This document shows positions 42,129 through 53,097 of a stretch of 64,000 bases of DNA, piece after piece. Both the position numbers and the translations under genes were made by a program. The DNA comes from Setoptus koraiensis (lineage: Eukaryota > Arthropoda): assembly GCA_048013815.1 (NCBI GenBank), contig CM106586.1:7874001-7938000 (forward strand), in the 5' to 3' direction. The number at the start of each line of letters is the position of its first letter. The first letter of the stretch is position 1. Under the pieces are notes generated by a model, which worked only from the letters and a program-made list of their open reading frames with translations, was not told where the DNA came from and did not search any database.

Positions 42129-43418
42129 ATGGACCTCAAATATACGTTCACTATGACCGAAAGGGATCAACAGATTCTTATTGGCATGGGTGACTCGATC
42201 AAATATGCCGATGTGCTCAAGTCGACCACTGACAAGACTAACATCAAAGAACAATCTAATAGCAAGATTGTCTTGTCATTGTTGGACAAAAAGAAAATGC
42301 AAGAGACCATATTGGCCTTCCCTCTAGACCTTCAGCTGATTTCTAGAGAGGCATACGCTTACCCGAACACCAGAGACAATCTGGAAGACATTTACGATGT
42401 TAGATTTATTATGCCGCTTATTTATCATTCGGTCTCACCTGCTCTACTCGTAGATTGTCGAACCTTCATCACCAAAAGAGCCTTATCTTTGACTATTGCG
42501 GGCCTATCCAGTCAAGACGATAAAATGAGATCCCTCTGTTACAAGATACTTGAAAGGTACTATAATCACCTTGAATCCTCACTCCAAATGGACAGACAAT
42601 TGTGGAAGATTTTCTTAGATCTCATCAGAAATAGTATACCTCAACCAAATCAACGCTTGACACCGTTATTTGGTATGTTTCTAATCAGAATAATAGACAT
42701 TTTGTTACACTCTACAGATCCATTGTATCAAATTATCAAAGAATTCCTATCAGGAATGCCTAAATTAGACATCACATCTATTGAACTCTACGACGATCTA
42801 ATATCTTGTCACGATGTCGAAAAATACGACTACAGTATGAGATGGGTGCTAACACTATTCAGGGATGGTATCAGAGATCGCACGGACCTGAAAATGGTAG
42901 GAAAGCTCAACCTCATACCCACGCTAATGTGCCTCTACAACTCTGAACTGCGCTTCAAGAGAGCCAACGAGGTCATACTGAGCATATTTTCTCGTTTAAC
43001 CCAAATTGGAGACAGAGGAATCAGTATACTGGTTAGAGGTTCCGCCTTCTTACCATGGTTAGATCAAGTTATGCATGGGTGCTTGGCACCAGATCTAGAT
43101 ATCAAGGATGACAAATCTGAAAGTTTATCCGACATTACTAGGATATTAGCCACAATAGTATTTAACATAATAGACAATCTACATGACAGGGAAGAAAATC
43201 AATTACATTCTTCCTCGTCTGTAGAATTGTTGAACGTCTATCTATCATTACACGACCTTATCTTGAAATCTGAGGAGTTACAAATTATGGTACATCACAA
43301 GTACTACGCTTCGCTCCTTTTGAAAATATTGAAGAAGGATTTAGCGATGACAGAAGAAGTAAAAAAAGCATACTTGAAACTGCTACGGACCAGACTCTGT
43401 TACTTGAGTAATGAATGA
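42129..43418 (+). CDS. URB1/NPA1 C-terminal-domain protein (short form)
   Basis: Matches the C-terminal repeat domain of the nucleolar pre-60S assembly factor URB1 (NPA1): LEDIYDVRFIMPLIYHSVSP, LVDCRTFITKRALSLTIAGLSS, NSIPQPNQRLTPLFGMFL, MRWVLTLFRDGIRD. The frame is 429 residues with a clean ATG. Fungal and animal URB1 proteins have about 1800-2270 residues, so the large N-terminal Npa1 region is absent. The upstream 544 bases lead straight to MAD2 on the other strand and leave no room for it in this gene unless there is a distant upstream exon beyond MAD2. Either the gene is split and the N-terminal part lies elsewhere, or this is a paralogue. Likely nucleolar, in ribosome biogenesis. Confidence 0.75.
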   Translation: MDLKYTFTMTERDQQILIGMGDSIKYADVLKSTTDKTNIKEQSNSKIVLSLLDKKKMQETILAFPLDLQLISREAYAYPNTRDNLEDIYDVRFIMPLIYHSVSPALLVDCRTFITKRALSLTIAGLSSQDDKMRSLCYKILERYYNHLESSLQMDRQLWKIFLDLIRNSIPQPNQRLTPLFGMFLIRIIDILLHSTDPLYQIIKEFLSGMPKLDITSIELYDDLISCHDVEKYDYSMRWVLTLFRDGIRDRTDLKMVGKLNLIPTLMCLYNSELRFKRANEVILSIFSRLTQIGDRGISILVRGSAFLPWLDQVMHGCLAPDLDIKDDKSESLSDITRILATIVFNIIDNLHDREENQLHSSSSVELLNVYLSLHDLILKSEELQIMVHHKYYASLLLKILKKDLAMTEEVKKAYLKLLRTRLCYLSNE

Positions 43419-44943
43419 ACTGTATATAGATCAATATACAATCGTTATCGAGTCAAGCCAACTAGCACTCGTCATGCTAATGTAATGCGTTCCATAATAA
43501 AATGCAAATGTTACCCGTAAATGATTGAGCAATATGTGTAGGCAAATCACCATATCATACGTAGACCTCATTCGATTACACTATAGGATATTCAACCTCA
43601 TGCAATATTATTCAACTTTATACCCCGGGAATTATCATATCTCTTTGATGCGTCATTAAATCATCATCTGGTTTAATTGATTCCTGGGAGATGATATAAA
43701 TCTTTCTATTTAAGCAAAGATTTCATTGTGAATTCTGATTGTCTGCATGTATTCTACCAACGGATGATACTTTATACTTTGTTTACATCATATATTCCCG
43801 AAAATTAAGCCTCACGGAGATATCACGTGTAACGATTACACAGGGATTTATGGTCGTAAATAGGGGGTACAGGTCACTAATAATAGGAAAATCTCTATAT
43901 TGCATTCGTCTAACTAAAACTTAAAAACAAAGCTCATCCATTCTACCGTTGGGTTTGTTAGCTAATAGATTAACTAATAAATGAGAGAAACAATAAACAA
44001 ATTGGTAGTCTGATTAGCACATTCATTCGTATATAATGGACGAAAGAGTTAGAGAAGGAGTTAGGAAAAGAGTTTTAGAGATTTCAATTTGCTTATCATT
44101 GGTCAAGGTCAGCGCGATAATGCAGTTGTTGTCGCGCTTTTTACCTACACAACAATTAAGAAAATAATGAAGAAACTGAGTTCGATTACATTGTATATTG
44201 TAGTGGCATTGTGAATGTTACTGTTTGTCATCATCAATATTACATTTATTACACGTATCAAGAGCACTTAACTAAATGAGTGATTAGCACATGTCAATAT
44301 GATTATGATACTAGTGATTTGCTCGTTGTCTGACGTTACATACATAACATACCAGCATCATCATCCTCATGTACTCACAGAGTTGTCAAACAAAGGCTTA
44401 ACAACTAACAATTAGTACAGGTAAAAATAGTTGGGTGGATATTAATTGCACTTGGCGACAGTTTCATGTGTGGTGCGATGAACAGTTACAGTTTTTTCAT
44501 GAATCAAGTTGGATAGCAGCGTAATTATGATAATGATTGAGACGACAACAGATCGATACATATATAAGTGCTCAAGATCGATCTTTTATGCTGTGTCACA
44601 TTTCCAATTCTAATTTTACCTGTTGTGTTAATTGATCATCATCATCATTGATTACAAGCCATTTTTGTTAATGTATAATCGGAGTTTTAATTGTTCCGTA
44701 AAGATAGTAGATACAGTTGAACTGTTCTAGCATACATAAATATATATACATATATATAGGACTCGCTTACACTAATTGTAATTGTCATCATTATCGTTGG
44801 CAACTATTTTAGCTGTATTTAAACAACAACAACAACAACAACAAAAGTGAGTGAAGAAGAGTTTCTCGAAAAATTCAAATATTCCATTCAACTGTAGTGG
44901 CAACCAATAAACTAATAAATAGAATATTGGAACTAAATCAAGG
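43419..44943. other. 1.5-kb intergenic region before SLC26
   Basis: AT-rich, with a CAA run at about 44824-44845 just before the SLC26 coding start, and ATATATA patches near 44740-44758. No gene recognised. It presumably holds the 3'UTR of the URB1-like gene and the promoter and leader of the transporter. Confidence 0.5.
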
Positions 44944-47900
44944 ATGAAAAGTAAATTCGGCGATCAATTGGACAACCATGATCAGCACATTGTTGATGAG
45001 CGTGTCCACCGTGATCAAATAAACAACATCATGGTGTCATCGGCGATCGCTATGCCTACGGAAACTTTTAACAATAATAACAACAACGACAATAATTTAG
45101 GTTTTAATAATTATGAACAACTAGAGGATATTCCAATTAAATCAGACGATAATCCATTGATTATCTGCGTGGTTCCACCCGAGGATTGTTCTAGTAGCAC
45201 ACACACAACCAACTATTACAACAATAAGCGTATTGGGGGATCTTTGAAAGGCAAACAACAAGATGGATCGAAAAAACGCCAACAATTTAATCAGAGCATG
45301 GACAACATACTACTGAAACCCAAGAATAGTAGCAATGGATGCAACAATTCAGTAAATAATGACAGTTTACCTGATAGTATCAAGAGCAGAATCAAAAAAT
45401 TCGACCACGACAGTGGGAGTGTGGACACGAGCACTAGCGAAGTGAATTCAAATGATGACGCCGAGAGTATAGTTAGTAGGCTGAGTATGATTGTTAGCGA
45501 ACAAGAGGAAATGAATAATAAATTTGACAACGACAAAACATTAGAGCATTTCAATTATGCCAATTGCAGAAGCAATAACAATACTCATTTTGACAATAAA
45601 GGCAATAATAACAATACAACGTTGCTTGGTCCGAGGCCTAGATCGTTTACCGTTGATACTGTGGACAATGTTTGTAAAAATTGTAGCATATCTTCGTCGG
45701 CTGCCAAGGAGGTCAATAGCAAACAAATTGCGAATGACAACTATCTTAGAAGACCATCGCAAGCAACCGACAATTCAATAGATAACATGTTGACAATAAC
45801 TCGTTCTACTTGGACATTGTCGGAGTTTGATAGAATCTTTCCCAAGGTGACAAGCAAAGAGAGGAAACGTTCAACTGATTTGACAGCAAATTGTAACTTT
45901 GTTAACTACGAACCTAATAACACCGCAAATAGATTTCATCAAGTCGATCTGGGTGCCACAACAGAGATGAACACCACAGCCAACATCGCCACCATCAACA
46001 GCAACAACAATCAGCCACTTGTTGGCGCATTACGTAAGCAAGCAATACCATTGACGAAAGATAAAGAGCAACAATTAAGAAATAGAAGTGGCACGGATTC
46101 ATCCCAGGAAACTATTATGTCTTGCAACAGCTGTACAGGTGGCGAAAAATCGTCTAGGTGGGCCATGCGAAACATTGGTCGCTATGTTCCGTCAATCGGA
46201 TGGCTGATAAGCTACGAATACAAACAATGGCTAATTGGTGACATAATGGCGGGTCTAGTGGTGGCCTCGCTAAACATATCGCTTTGTTTGGCCGCTTCGT
46301 TGTTGGCCGACGTAGATTCAAGTGTGGCATTTAGATCATCCATTGTAAGTACATTCATTTATGCAATATTTTGCACATCCCGGCACACATCATTCGGCGC
46401 CTACTCCATAATGGCCTTGATGGCCTCAGTCACCGTGCAAAGAGCTATGAACGACGAAATGGTAATGATCCGCTTGGAATTGGGACCATCCGCTTCCATG
46501 AGCAAAGACGAATACGACTTGTGGCGCTACAAGATAATGATTTTTTACACCTTCCTCACCGGCCTAGTGCAATTAGTTGGAGGCTTGTTGGGTCTAGGCA
46601 CAATTGTGGCCAGTTTTATACCTGAGGCTTTATGCTCGTCGATGTTGGCCTCAACTGCCATCACGATGGCCGTTGGTCAGCTGGCAAATATGTGCGGCCT
46701 AAACTATAGAACTTTATATCGGTTACATACGGGCGACCATACTCAAGTCATGAGTAGCACATTTAAATGGTGTCATCAATTGTCGTTATTATTTGAGAAT
46801 TTGCAATCAATCAATTATGTTTGTTTGGCATTATCATTGACGTCCATCATATTATTGTTCGCAAACAATTACGTTTTTCAACAAAGATTGGAGAAAATTT
46901 TCAAACGTAAAATCTTGATACCGTTTGAGTTGTTAATATTGATATCATCGACTGTTGTCTCTTATGCGTTTGGCTTAGAACAAGACCACCAAGTAGAAAC
47001 TTGTGGGCCAGTTTCAATCACTTTTGATTTGCCAACAATGCCCGACTTGAGACTGATAGAAGAATTGTGGTTAGATGCCTTGGTGGCTGGCTTAATATCA
47101 TTTACACTGACGGTGACATTGGCGAAACTGTTGGCACAGAAACTAAATTATGATATGGACTCGAATCAAGAATTAATAGCCTGCGGATTGGGTAATATTG
47201 CTGGCGGTTTGTTTGATGCACTCCCAGCTTCCGGTACAGCTATTCGCAGCACTACCCAGGTGGCTGTTGGTGGCCAAACTCAATTGGCATCCATGGTCAA
47301 TTGTCTAGTTTTAATTCTGTTGGCACAACTTTGTGGGGACCTAATATCGCCTTTGCCTCGGGTAAGTACACTTATCTATATCCATTTCATCATTCCGTTC
47401 ATTCAATGTTTCCACTTGATATTCCTATGAAACTCATGATGTGTATCTCATCCAACACAATCTTTCTTCCACATGATTTTATCCATTCCTTACCATCATA
47501 TATCATCATGTCTATTGGGCCAATTTTCGTCTAAAGTGCGTCATGGCTTCGATTCTTTGCTATGGTTTCATTAGGATCATGAGTCAAACACGAGATGCTC
47601 TCAAATATTGGCGATTATGCAAAGTGGACTTTAGCATTTGGATTGTGGGCTTTGTGGCGATATTGTGCGTTGATTTAGTAAATGGTTTTGTCGTTGCATT
47701 CATCTATTCTATTCTTACTATATTATACAGAGCTCAAAAGTAAGTATTCGTCTAACTATGTCTAGACTACTAGTGAGTGGTCAACCACAATCCCATTGTT
47801 GTTGTCCAAACATCAAAACATTTTTTGCTAATCAAACTGACGATTGTTTTGTCACCGCTAATCATCATTTTTTAGTCGGCGAGCTTATCTGCTTGGTAGC

Positions 47901-48401
47901 ATTGATTCGTCTGATGTCTATGTTCCTATTAATAAATATCCAAGCGCTGCAAAGATAGAGGGCATAGAGATCTATCAGTATTGTGGCTCGTTGCACTACG
48001 CTTGCTCGGAGTTGTTTGAACAAAAGTTGCGGCAACAAACAGGAGTAAAAGTGAAACAAATCAGAAAGCAATTAGAATCGATGAATAATAATGCAAAGAT
48101 TAGTCAAGTCGCAATTGATAAACACAATCAACATAAAGAATTGAATATACCTACTCACATAATATTAGATTTTTCAATGATCTCATTTGTAGATTCATCT
48201 GGAGTGTTTACAATGAAGAAAATAATCGAGGAATATCAGAGTGTGAATATAACCATTTTATTCGCCTCATTAGCGACCCATGTAGCAGCTACTGTCAGAA
48301 ATGAGCCCGGTCTCTGGGACGTCTATCATTCAAGATTTTATGTCACACTAAGTGATGCTGTACACAATGCGCTTAGACAGAGGAGCCCGGCGTTCGTCTA
48401 G
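44944..48401 (+). CDS. SLC26 (SulP) anion transporter, three exons
   Basis: Multi-pass membrane anion exchanger of the SLC26 family. Exons: 44944-47361, 47537-47739, 47876-48401. Introns are GT-AG and joins keep frame; the product is 1048 residues. Residues 1-400 are an unusually long Asn/Ser-rich cytoplasmic region. The transport domain (about 410-790) includes IGWLISYEYKQWLIGDIMAG, YAIFCTSRHTSFGAYSIMAL, FTLTVTLAKLLAQKLNY and LPASGTAIRSTTQVAVGGQT. The joins restore YWRLCKVDFSIWIVG, then YRAQNRRAYLLGSID and the STAS domain (VPINKYPSAAKIEGIEIYQY, ILDFSMISFVDSSG). The helix-1 stretch (about 431-465) lacks the usual PQ-x-x-AYA motif. The substrate cannot be told from sequence. Confidence 0.9.
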
Positions 48402-49100
48402 AAAAAAAAATACTGTTTAAAGCAGAAAATGTAAATTACTTTTGTATATACATTTGTTTATATTTATATATGAGTGTATCCGTCATCTAGGTTGTGTAAT
48501 ATGTGCACAAAAAATTGAAAAAAAGAAACAAGATTTGTGATAATTTCTCAAGAGACATGAGCGCAAATACAAATATCACTTAAGAGGTAGAGAATAATCA
48601 AATTTAAAATAGCTAACAAGAAATTGTTATTATTGCACATATAATTGACTGTATACATTATACAAATTCTAGAGCTACATCTGTGTTAGTTGCAATCGAT
48701 CAAACCCATCAACTCAATCTGTAGATATTTAGACATATATATAACATTTAAGTAACATTGAATAGATTCATGCATGTAAATACCCGAATGTGAGTTAATA
48801 TGATTATTGTTTTTGTTTACTCTAATTTCGCGATTTCGTTGAGATCTGTTCCTGGAATTCTCGAATCTATTTAATCATTCAGAAAGAGCGGTGAACTGAT
48901 TCCATCAAGATAGACTGAGCGTTCAGAGAGCTATTCGTAAAGCTCCGGGATGCCCGAAAAATACGCGATTTACCATATTTCAACTAAAAATCTCAACACA
49001 TTCGCGAGACGTGAATAATAGAAAACGTTTGATATTATAACTTTCGCCTTTCCTACATATATCTATTTATATGTAATGTGGAAATTCTTTTCTTTTTTGA
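48402..49100. other. convergent 3' intergenic region
   Basis: 699 AT-rich bases between the stops of SLC26 (plus) and INPP5F (minus). It holds both 3'UTRs. No gene seen. Confidence 0.5.
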
Positions 49101-52100
49101 TCATATTTTTTTCTCATTCATCAATGTCTCCATCACTTTGTCTTCCTTTTCGTCGTCTGTCTTGGCTGATGCGAGTGCCGATATCATTTGACTCATTTCT
49201 AAATTGGAAGAACTGCTAACTTGATCACTTTGAGCTGAAAGAATTTCATCATCTTTTTGTTTTGAAGTAGTTGCGTTGAAGGAGGTATTATTATATTCAG
49301 GCATTGGTAAGACCTTGTAGTAATCAATAGGCGGTAAAGAATAGTCAGTCTTATTATCAGGATAAGATATATCTATCTCTTTGAGTCGTTGTATTTCGGC
49401 GAAATCTATAGATAACATAGCATGATCTGTGTAATCATCATCCTCATAGGCATCATCACTATGACCCAATGTATTATTATCTATGATTTGTGTAGTGTGG
49501 TTGCTGGAAGTCAAAGTCTCAACACTACCCGAAGAAGGCCAATCAATAGTGGAGTCAATTGCTGACTCGAGCTGTTTGAGTGAGGTATCCGATGGGCATT
49601 TAAAATTACGTTGAAATACACTTAATCGGCAAGTATTTGCCGATTGACTCTCTGCTTGCTGACCGGTGGAATCTTTTTGGCGCTGATTAACCATCTTTTT
49701 ACTACTTCCACCATTATCTTGATCACCATTTGTGTTGTTCTCTTCGTATTGCATACGACTACTGATAGATAATTTTCCTTTCAAACGCGCCAATCTACTG
49801 GAGACATTATCAAACGTTCGTGAGCCCACATTTCTCAAGGCAACACCACCACGAACCCCATTGGATAGCAATGGCTCCAATCCGATTACTGTAGATGAGG
49901 GCAAAAACCATTGCCTATTACTGTTTGCACTTTTGTTGTTTGCCCTGTTCAGATTGCTATCGATTAAACTGTGGGGCCCTGTCGAACCGGATGACAAGCT
50001 GACGATGCCCGGCAGACGACTTTTTCTTTTGATTAGTCTAGACTTGGTCGAAACAAATTGTACACCGGTGATTGATTTGGAATCACAAGCTGATTTAAAA
50101 GAGTCTAGCACACTTTTTAAAGGAGACTTTGTTACATCTTTCGAATCCTCATCAGATGATTTCGCGAACGTGGTAGCAGAACGAAATAAATGAAAGAAAT
50201 CATTTTGATCCTCGATACTGTACATTATCCTTAATGACGGATATGGTTGATGAGTCGTGAGGCCTCCTGTCATGGAAAATATTGGCGCACTTGTTGACAA
50301 ACCAAGTTCTACTTTGTCAATTTGCTCTAGCTTCACACGTTGAAAGTTTACTACTCTCTCGGTGGCTTCATCGTAATCTACAACGTAGTAAGAATCATTT
50401 GTTAGTATAACCAGAAGTTCTTGCTCACTCAATTGATTAGAGCTTGAGTCACAATCGAACATAAGCCAACAACCTAGCACCTGTTCTTCTTCATCTGTCA
50501 TGATCATCTTTCGGCAATCCTCCAACATTTGATTAATCCTCTCATCTTCGTTAATCTCTTCGAATTTTTCATCATTAACGGAGGATGAGAGCATTGAATC
50601 AGAATTACTGGGTGCATCCGCGCTCATCAGTATCTCATTGTTCAAAAGAGCATCTTTTACTCCAAGCATCGCATCAATCGCCGCTTGTCTGTAGGCATCG
50701 CGGAACTTACTAATATAGTAACGACTTGCTGAACTGTAGGTATCTTTGAGATATCCAGAGAATTTGCGTTCGCCAGTGCGGGTGAAGTCTCCTTTGAGTG
50801 CGTTTGATCCAGCATATTGTCTACTCAGTATGTCACCATTATTTGCCCACATTAATTGCATCACTTTCCTACAATGATTTGATTCATGACCAATTTCCGG
50901 TGGTAAGAGACCAAGTCTAATTAATTGAGTGTCCAACACTTGCAGAGCTATAGCACGCTGAACAATATTAGTTCTATCCAAACAATCGATACAATTGATA
51001 CGAAATATTCCTCGTTGTTCACAAACCAATCCATGCGAATCAAACCAGAAATAACGCATTCCTTTGATCATATTACCCGATAGTCCATTCTCTTGGAGAT
51101 GCTGCTCTACCAACAGCAGACGCCTGCCTCTACAATGTCTATGAAAATCAAATGAGATATAGTTCAGGCTCTTGGGTACCATCTCAACGAACTTATCAAC
51201 AGTGGCTTTATAAGCATCTTTGACTACTTTTTCGCGCCCGCTCTGTTCAGTGCAGTCTACAAGAATATGGTTTGATCCATAGTAATAAAAAAGTTCCTTG
51301 AAATGTTTTGAGAATGATTCGAAGTTTTCCTCTGGACTTTTAGCCAGAACTGGAGCCGGTCTATACTTGAAACCGGGTTGAGACCAAAATAGTGGTATCG
51401 ATCCTCTAATTAATAGGAATGACACAAAGTGTCTTCCGAATCGAAATATTTGTTCTGTCTCGACAAAGTTGGCACAGTTGCCATCTTCGTCGCAACCTCT
51501 TCTCTTGTAACGGGTTCCAGCGCGATATTTTGACCGGCGAGATATCAAGCCTAGTTGGTAATGGTTTGGTTGGGAAGACATATCACATGTATCAGATCTT
51601 GAAGTTTGTTTGATTACGTAATTCGATAATTCAGTATCTTGACTAGCGTCATTCAATTTTTGATCAATCAGCTCATCACAATTTACATCATTTGTATTAG
51701 TTTCATTTATTTCTTTGTTCCGCTGCAAATTGACTGACTCAGTTATATTGAGAGTTGAAATATTGTATTTTTCCAACTGAACAAAGCCGTGAAGAATTGG
51801 TAATATCCAATGGTTAACATCTTGTGAGGAATTTTTGGCTAGATCTATCAAGTCTTGCAACATGTGCTGGTTCCAAAAGAATCTTTCATCTGCATCTTGC
51901 CATAATAGGTGAGTTGCTTTGCGTCCCAAGGAATCCATACCACTCTGTTTCTGTTTATCATTGATGTAACGTTCTTTCTTTAAAAGATATTGACGCTGGA
52001 ATGAATTTGTCAGATCGATGGTATAACTATAATAAAAGGAGTTAGTGTCTGTGAATAATTTGCACATTTCCTCAATCAGGCGCTTGTTTAGCTCATCAGA

Positions 52101-52694
52101 GCAATTTTGATTATTGTTGATTGAATATTGGGACAAGCTAGGATAATTCATATTGATTGCATTTAGAGAGTTCAAATTCGGCATCTTTGGCTTGAGAGCA
52201 GAGGCAACTTTAATAGGATTCCAAGAGGTTCTTTGGTTAGAGGATGATGATGAAGACGACGCAATGTCTGGTGGTAATGATGTCGAACAATCATCCTTTT
52301 CGGTGCTTTGACTGTGAGCTGATGCTCTGGAAAAAGCTGCATTTGGTGACAATGGTATGTCATTGGGTTGTACATTTATCTGATCTGAGCTAGCCTGTTG
52401 TAACACAGGGAGAACCAGAACGTTTTTGATAACATATACTTCATGTTCACTATTGAGCACGGGATCAAAGATTGTTCCCACCAAGTTTCTGTGCCTGATT
52501 AATACAAGATGACTACTAAGATACTTCCCTATGATTCCATAGACTATTCCCATATGATTTAAGTTAGGAAGTTTAAAGGCGCTTTCTCGCGTTATGGCAC
52601 TAAATGATCCATCAATTCTATTACAAACAAGTCCATGAGTATTGTTGTCATCATGGAGCAGGACATAGAAGTGTTCGTTGCTTAGTAATTCCAT
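49101..52694 (-). CDS. INPP5F: phosphoinositide phosphatase SAC2 (INPP5F)
   Basis: Endosomal phosphoinositide 4-phosphatase of the SAC family. 1197 residues in one exon. The SAC domain spans roughly 15-600, with a long Ser-rich insert (about 100-200) and another (about 310-395). Late SAC motifs are FRFGRHFVSFLLIRGSIPLFW and the catalytic RINCIDCLDRTN (565-576, a CX5R loop with Cys568 and Arg574). A hSac2 homodimerisation domain follows (about 720-850; MIMTDEEEQVLGCWLMFDCD, VNFQRVKLEQIDKVELGLS), which separates SAC2 from SAC1 and FIG4. The last 300 residues are low-complexity. It has no SAC1-type C-terminal membrane helices. Confidence 0.93.
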   Translation of the reverse strand: MELLSNEHFYVLLHDDNNTHGLVCNRIDGSFSAITRESAFKLPNLNHMGIVYGIIGKYLSSHLVLIRHRNLVGTIFDPVLNSEHEVYVIKNVLVLPVLQQASSDQINVQPNDIPLSPNAAFSRASAHSQSTEKDDCSTSLPPDIASSSSSSSNQRTSWNPIKVASALKPKMPNLNSLNAINMNYPSLSQYSINNNQNCSDELNKRLIEEMCKLFTDTNSFYYSYTIDLTNSFQRQYLLKKERYINDKQKQSGMDSLGRKATHLLWQDADERFFWNQHMLQDLIDLAKNSSQDVNHWILPILHGFVQLEKYNISTLNITESVNLQRNKEINETNTNDVNCDELIDQKLNDASQDTELSNYVIKQTSRSDTCDMSSQPNHYQLGLISRRSKYRAGTRYKRRGCDEDGNCANFVETEQIFRFGRHFVSFLLIRGSIPLFWSQPGFKYRPAPVLAKSPEENFESFSKHFKELFYYYGSNHILVDCTEQSGREKVVKDAYKATVDKFVEMVPKSLNYISFDFHRHCRGRRLLLVEQHLQENGLSGNMIKGMRYFWFDSHGLVCEQRGIFRINCIDCLDRTNIVQRAIALQVLDTQLIRLGLLPPEIGHESNHCRKVMQLMWANNGDILSRQYAGSNALKGDFTRTGERKFSGYLKDTYSSASRYYISKFRDAYRQAAIDAMLGVKDALLNNEILMSADAPSNSDSMLSSSVNDEKFEEINEDERINQMLEDCRKMIMTDEEEQVLGCWLMFDCDSSSNQLSEQELLVILTNDSYYVVDYDEATERVVNFQRVKLEQIDKVELGLSTSAPIFSMTGGLTTHQPYPSLRIMYSIEDQNDFFHLFRSATTFAKSSDEDSKDVTKSPLKSVLDSFKSACDSKSITGVQFVSTKSRLIKRKSRLPGIVSLSSGSTGPHSLIDSNLNRANNKSANSNRQWFLPSSTVIGLEPLLSNGVRGGVALRNVGSRTFDNVSSRLARLKGKLSISSRMQYEENNTNGDQDNGGSSKKMVNQRQKDSTGQQAESQSANTCRLSVFQRNFKCPSDTSLKQLESAIDSTIDWPSSGSVETLTSSNHTTQIIDNNTLGHSDDAYEDDDYTDHAMLSIDFAEIQRLKEIDISYPDNKTDYSLPPIDYYKVLPMPEYNNTSFNATTSKQKDDEILSAQSDQVSSSSNLEMSQMISALASAKTDDEKEDKVMETLMNEKKI

Positions 52695-53097
52695 CGTTGT
52701 ATATCAAGCTATCTACAATATTCAACTCTTTCTTTTCGTTTTGTTTCTCCTATACGCGTTACTATTCCGTATGAAAAATCTGTTACATTGTAGAGCGATT
52801 CAATCTATCAACAATAGATCACCATTCGATGTCATCCTTACGTATCATCACATCTATGTGTGAAGTCTGAAATTTCGACTGGCAAGTTGGTCAACGAATT
52901 ACAACAAACAATAGTGAGAGAATGCGAGAATAAAAAAAATGACTCACTTCGTTATCTATCCGCTCTTGTTATTGTTTCACTCGAATCAGCTGATTTTTGC
53001 TTTGCGCATGCGCTCTGATAGATCTAGATGGAAAATAATCTGCCTTTTACACAAAGTGACTAATGATTATGTGACAACGATAGAGTTTCGTTATTTT
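52695..53097. promoter_or_regulatory. INPP5F promoter / PanC 3' region
   Basis: 403 bases between the INPP5F start codon and the stop of PanC, both on the minus strand. No other coding sequence was recognised. Confidence 0.45.
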
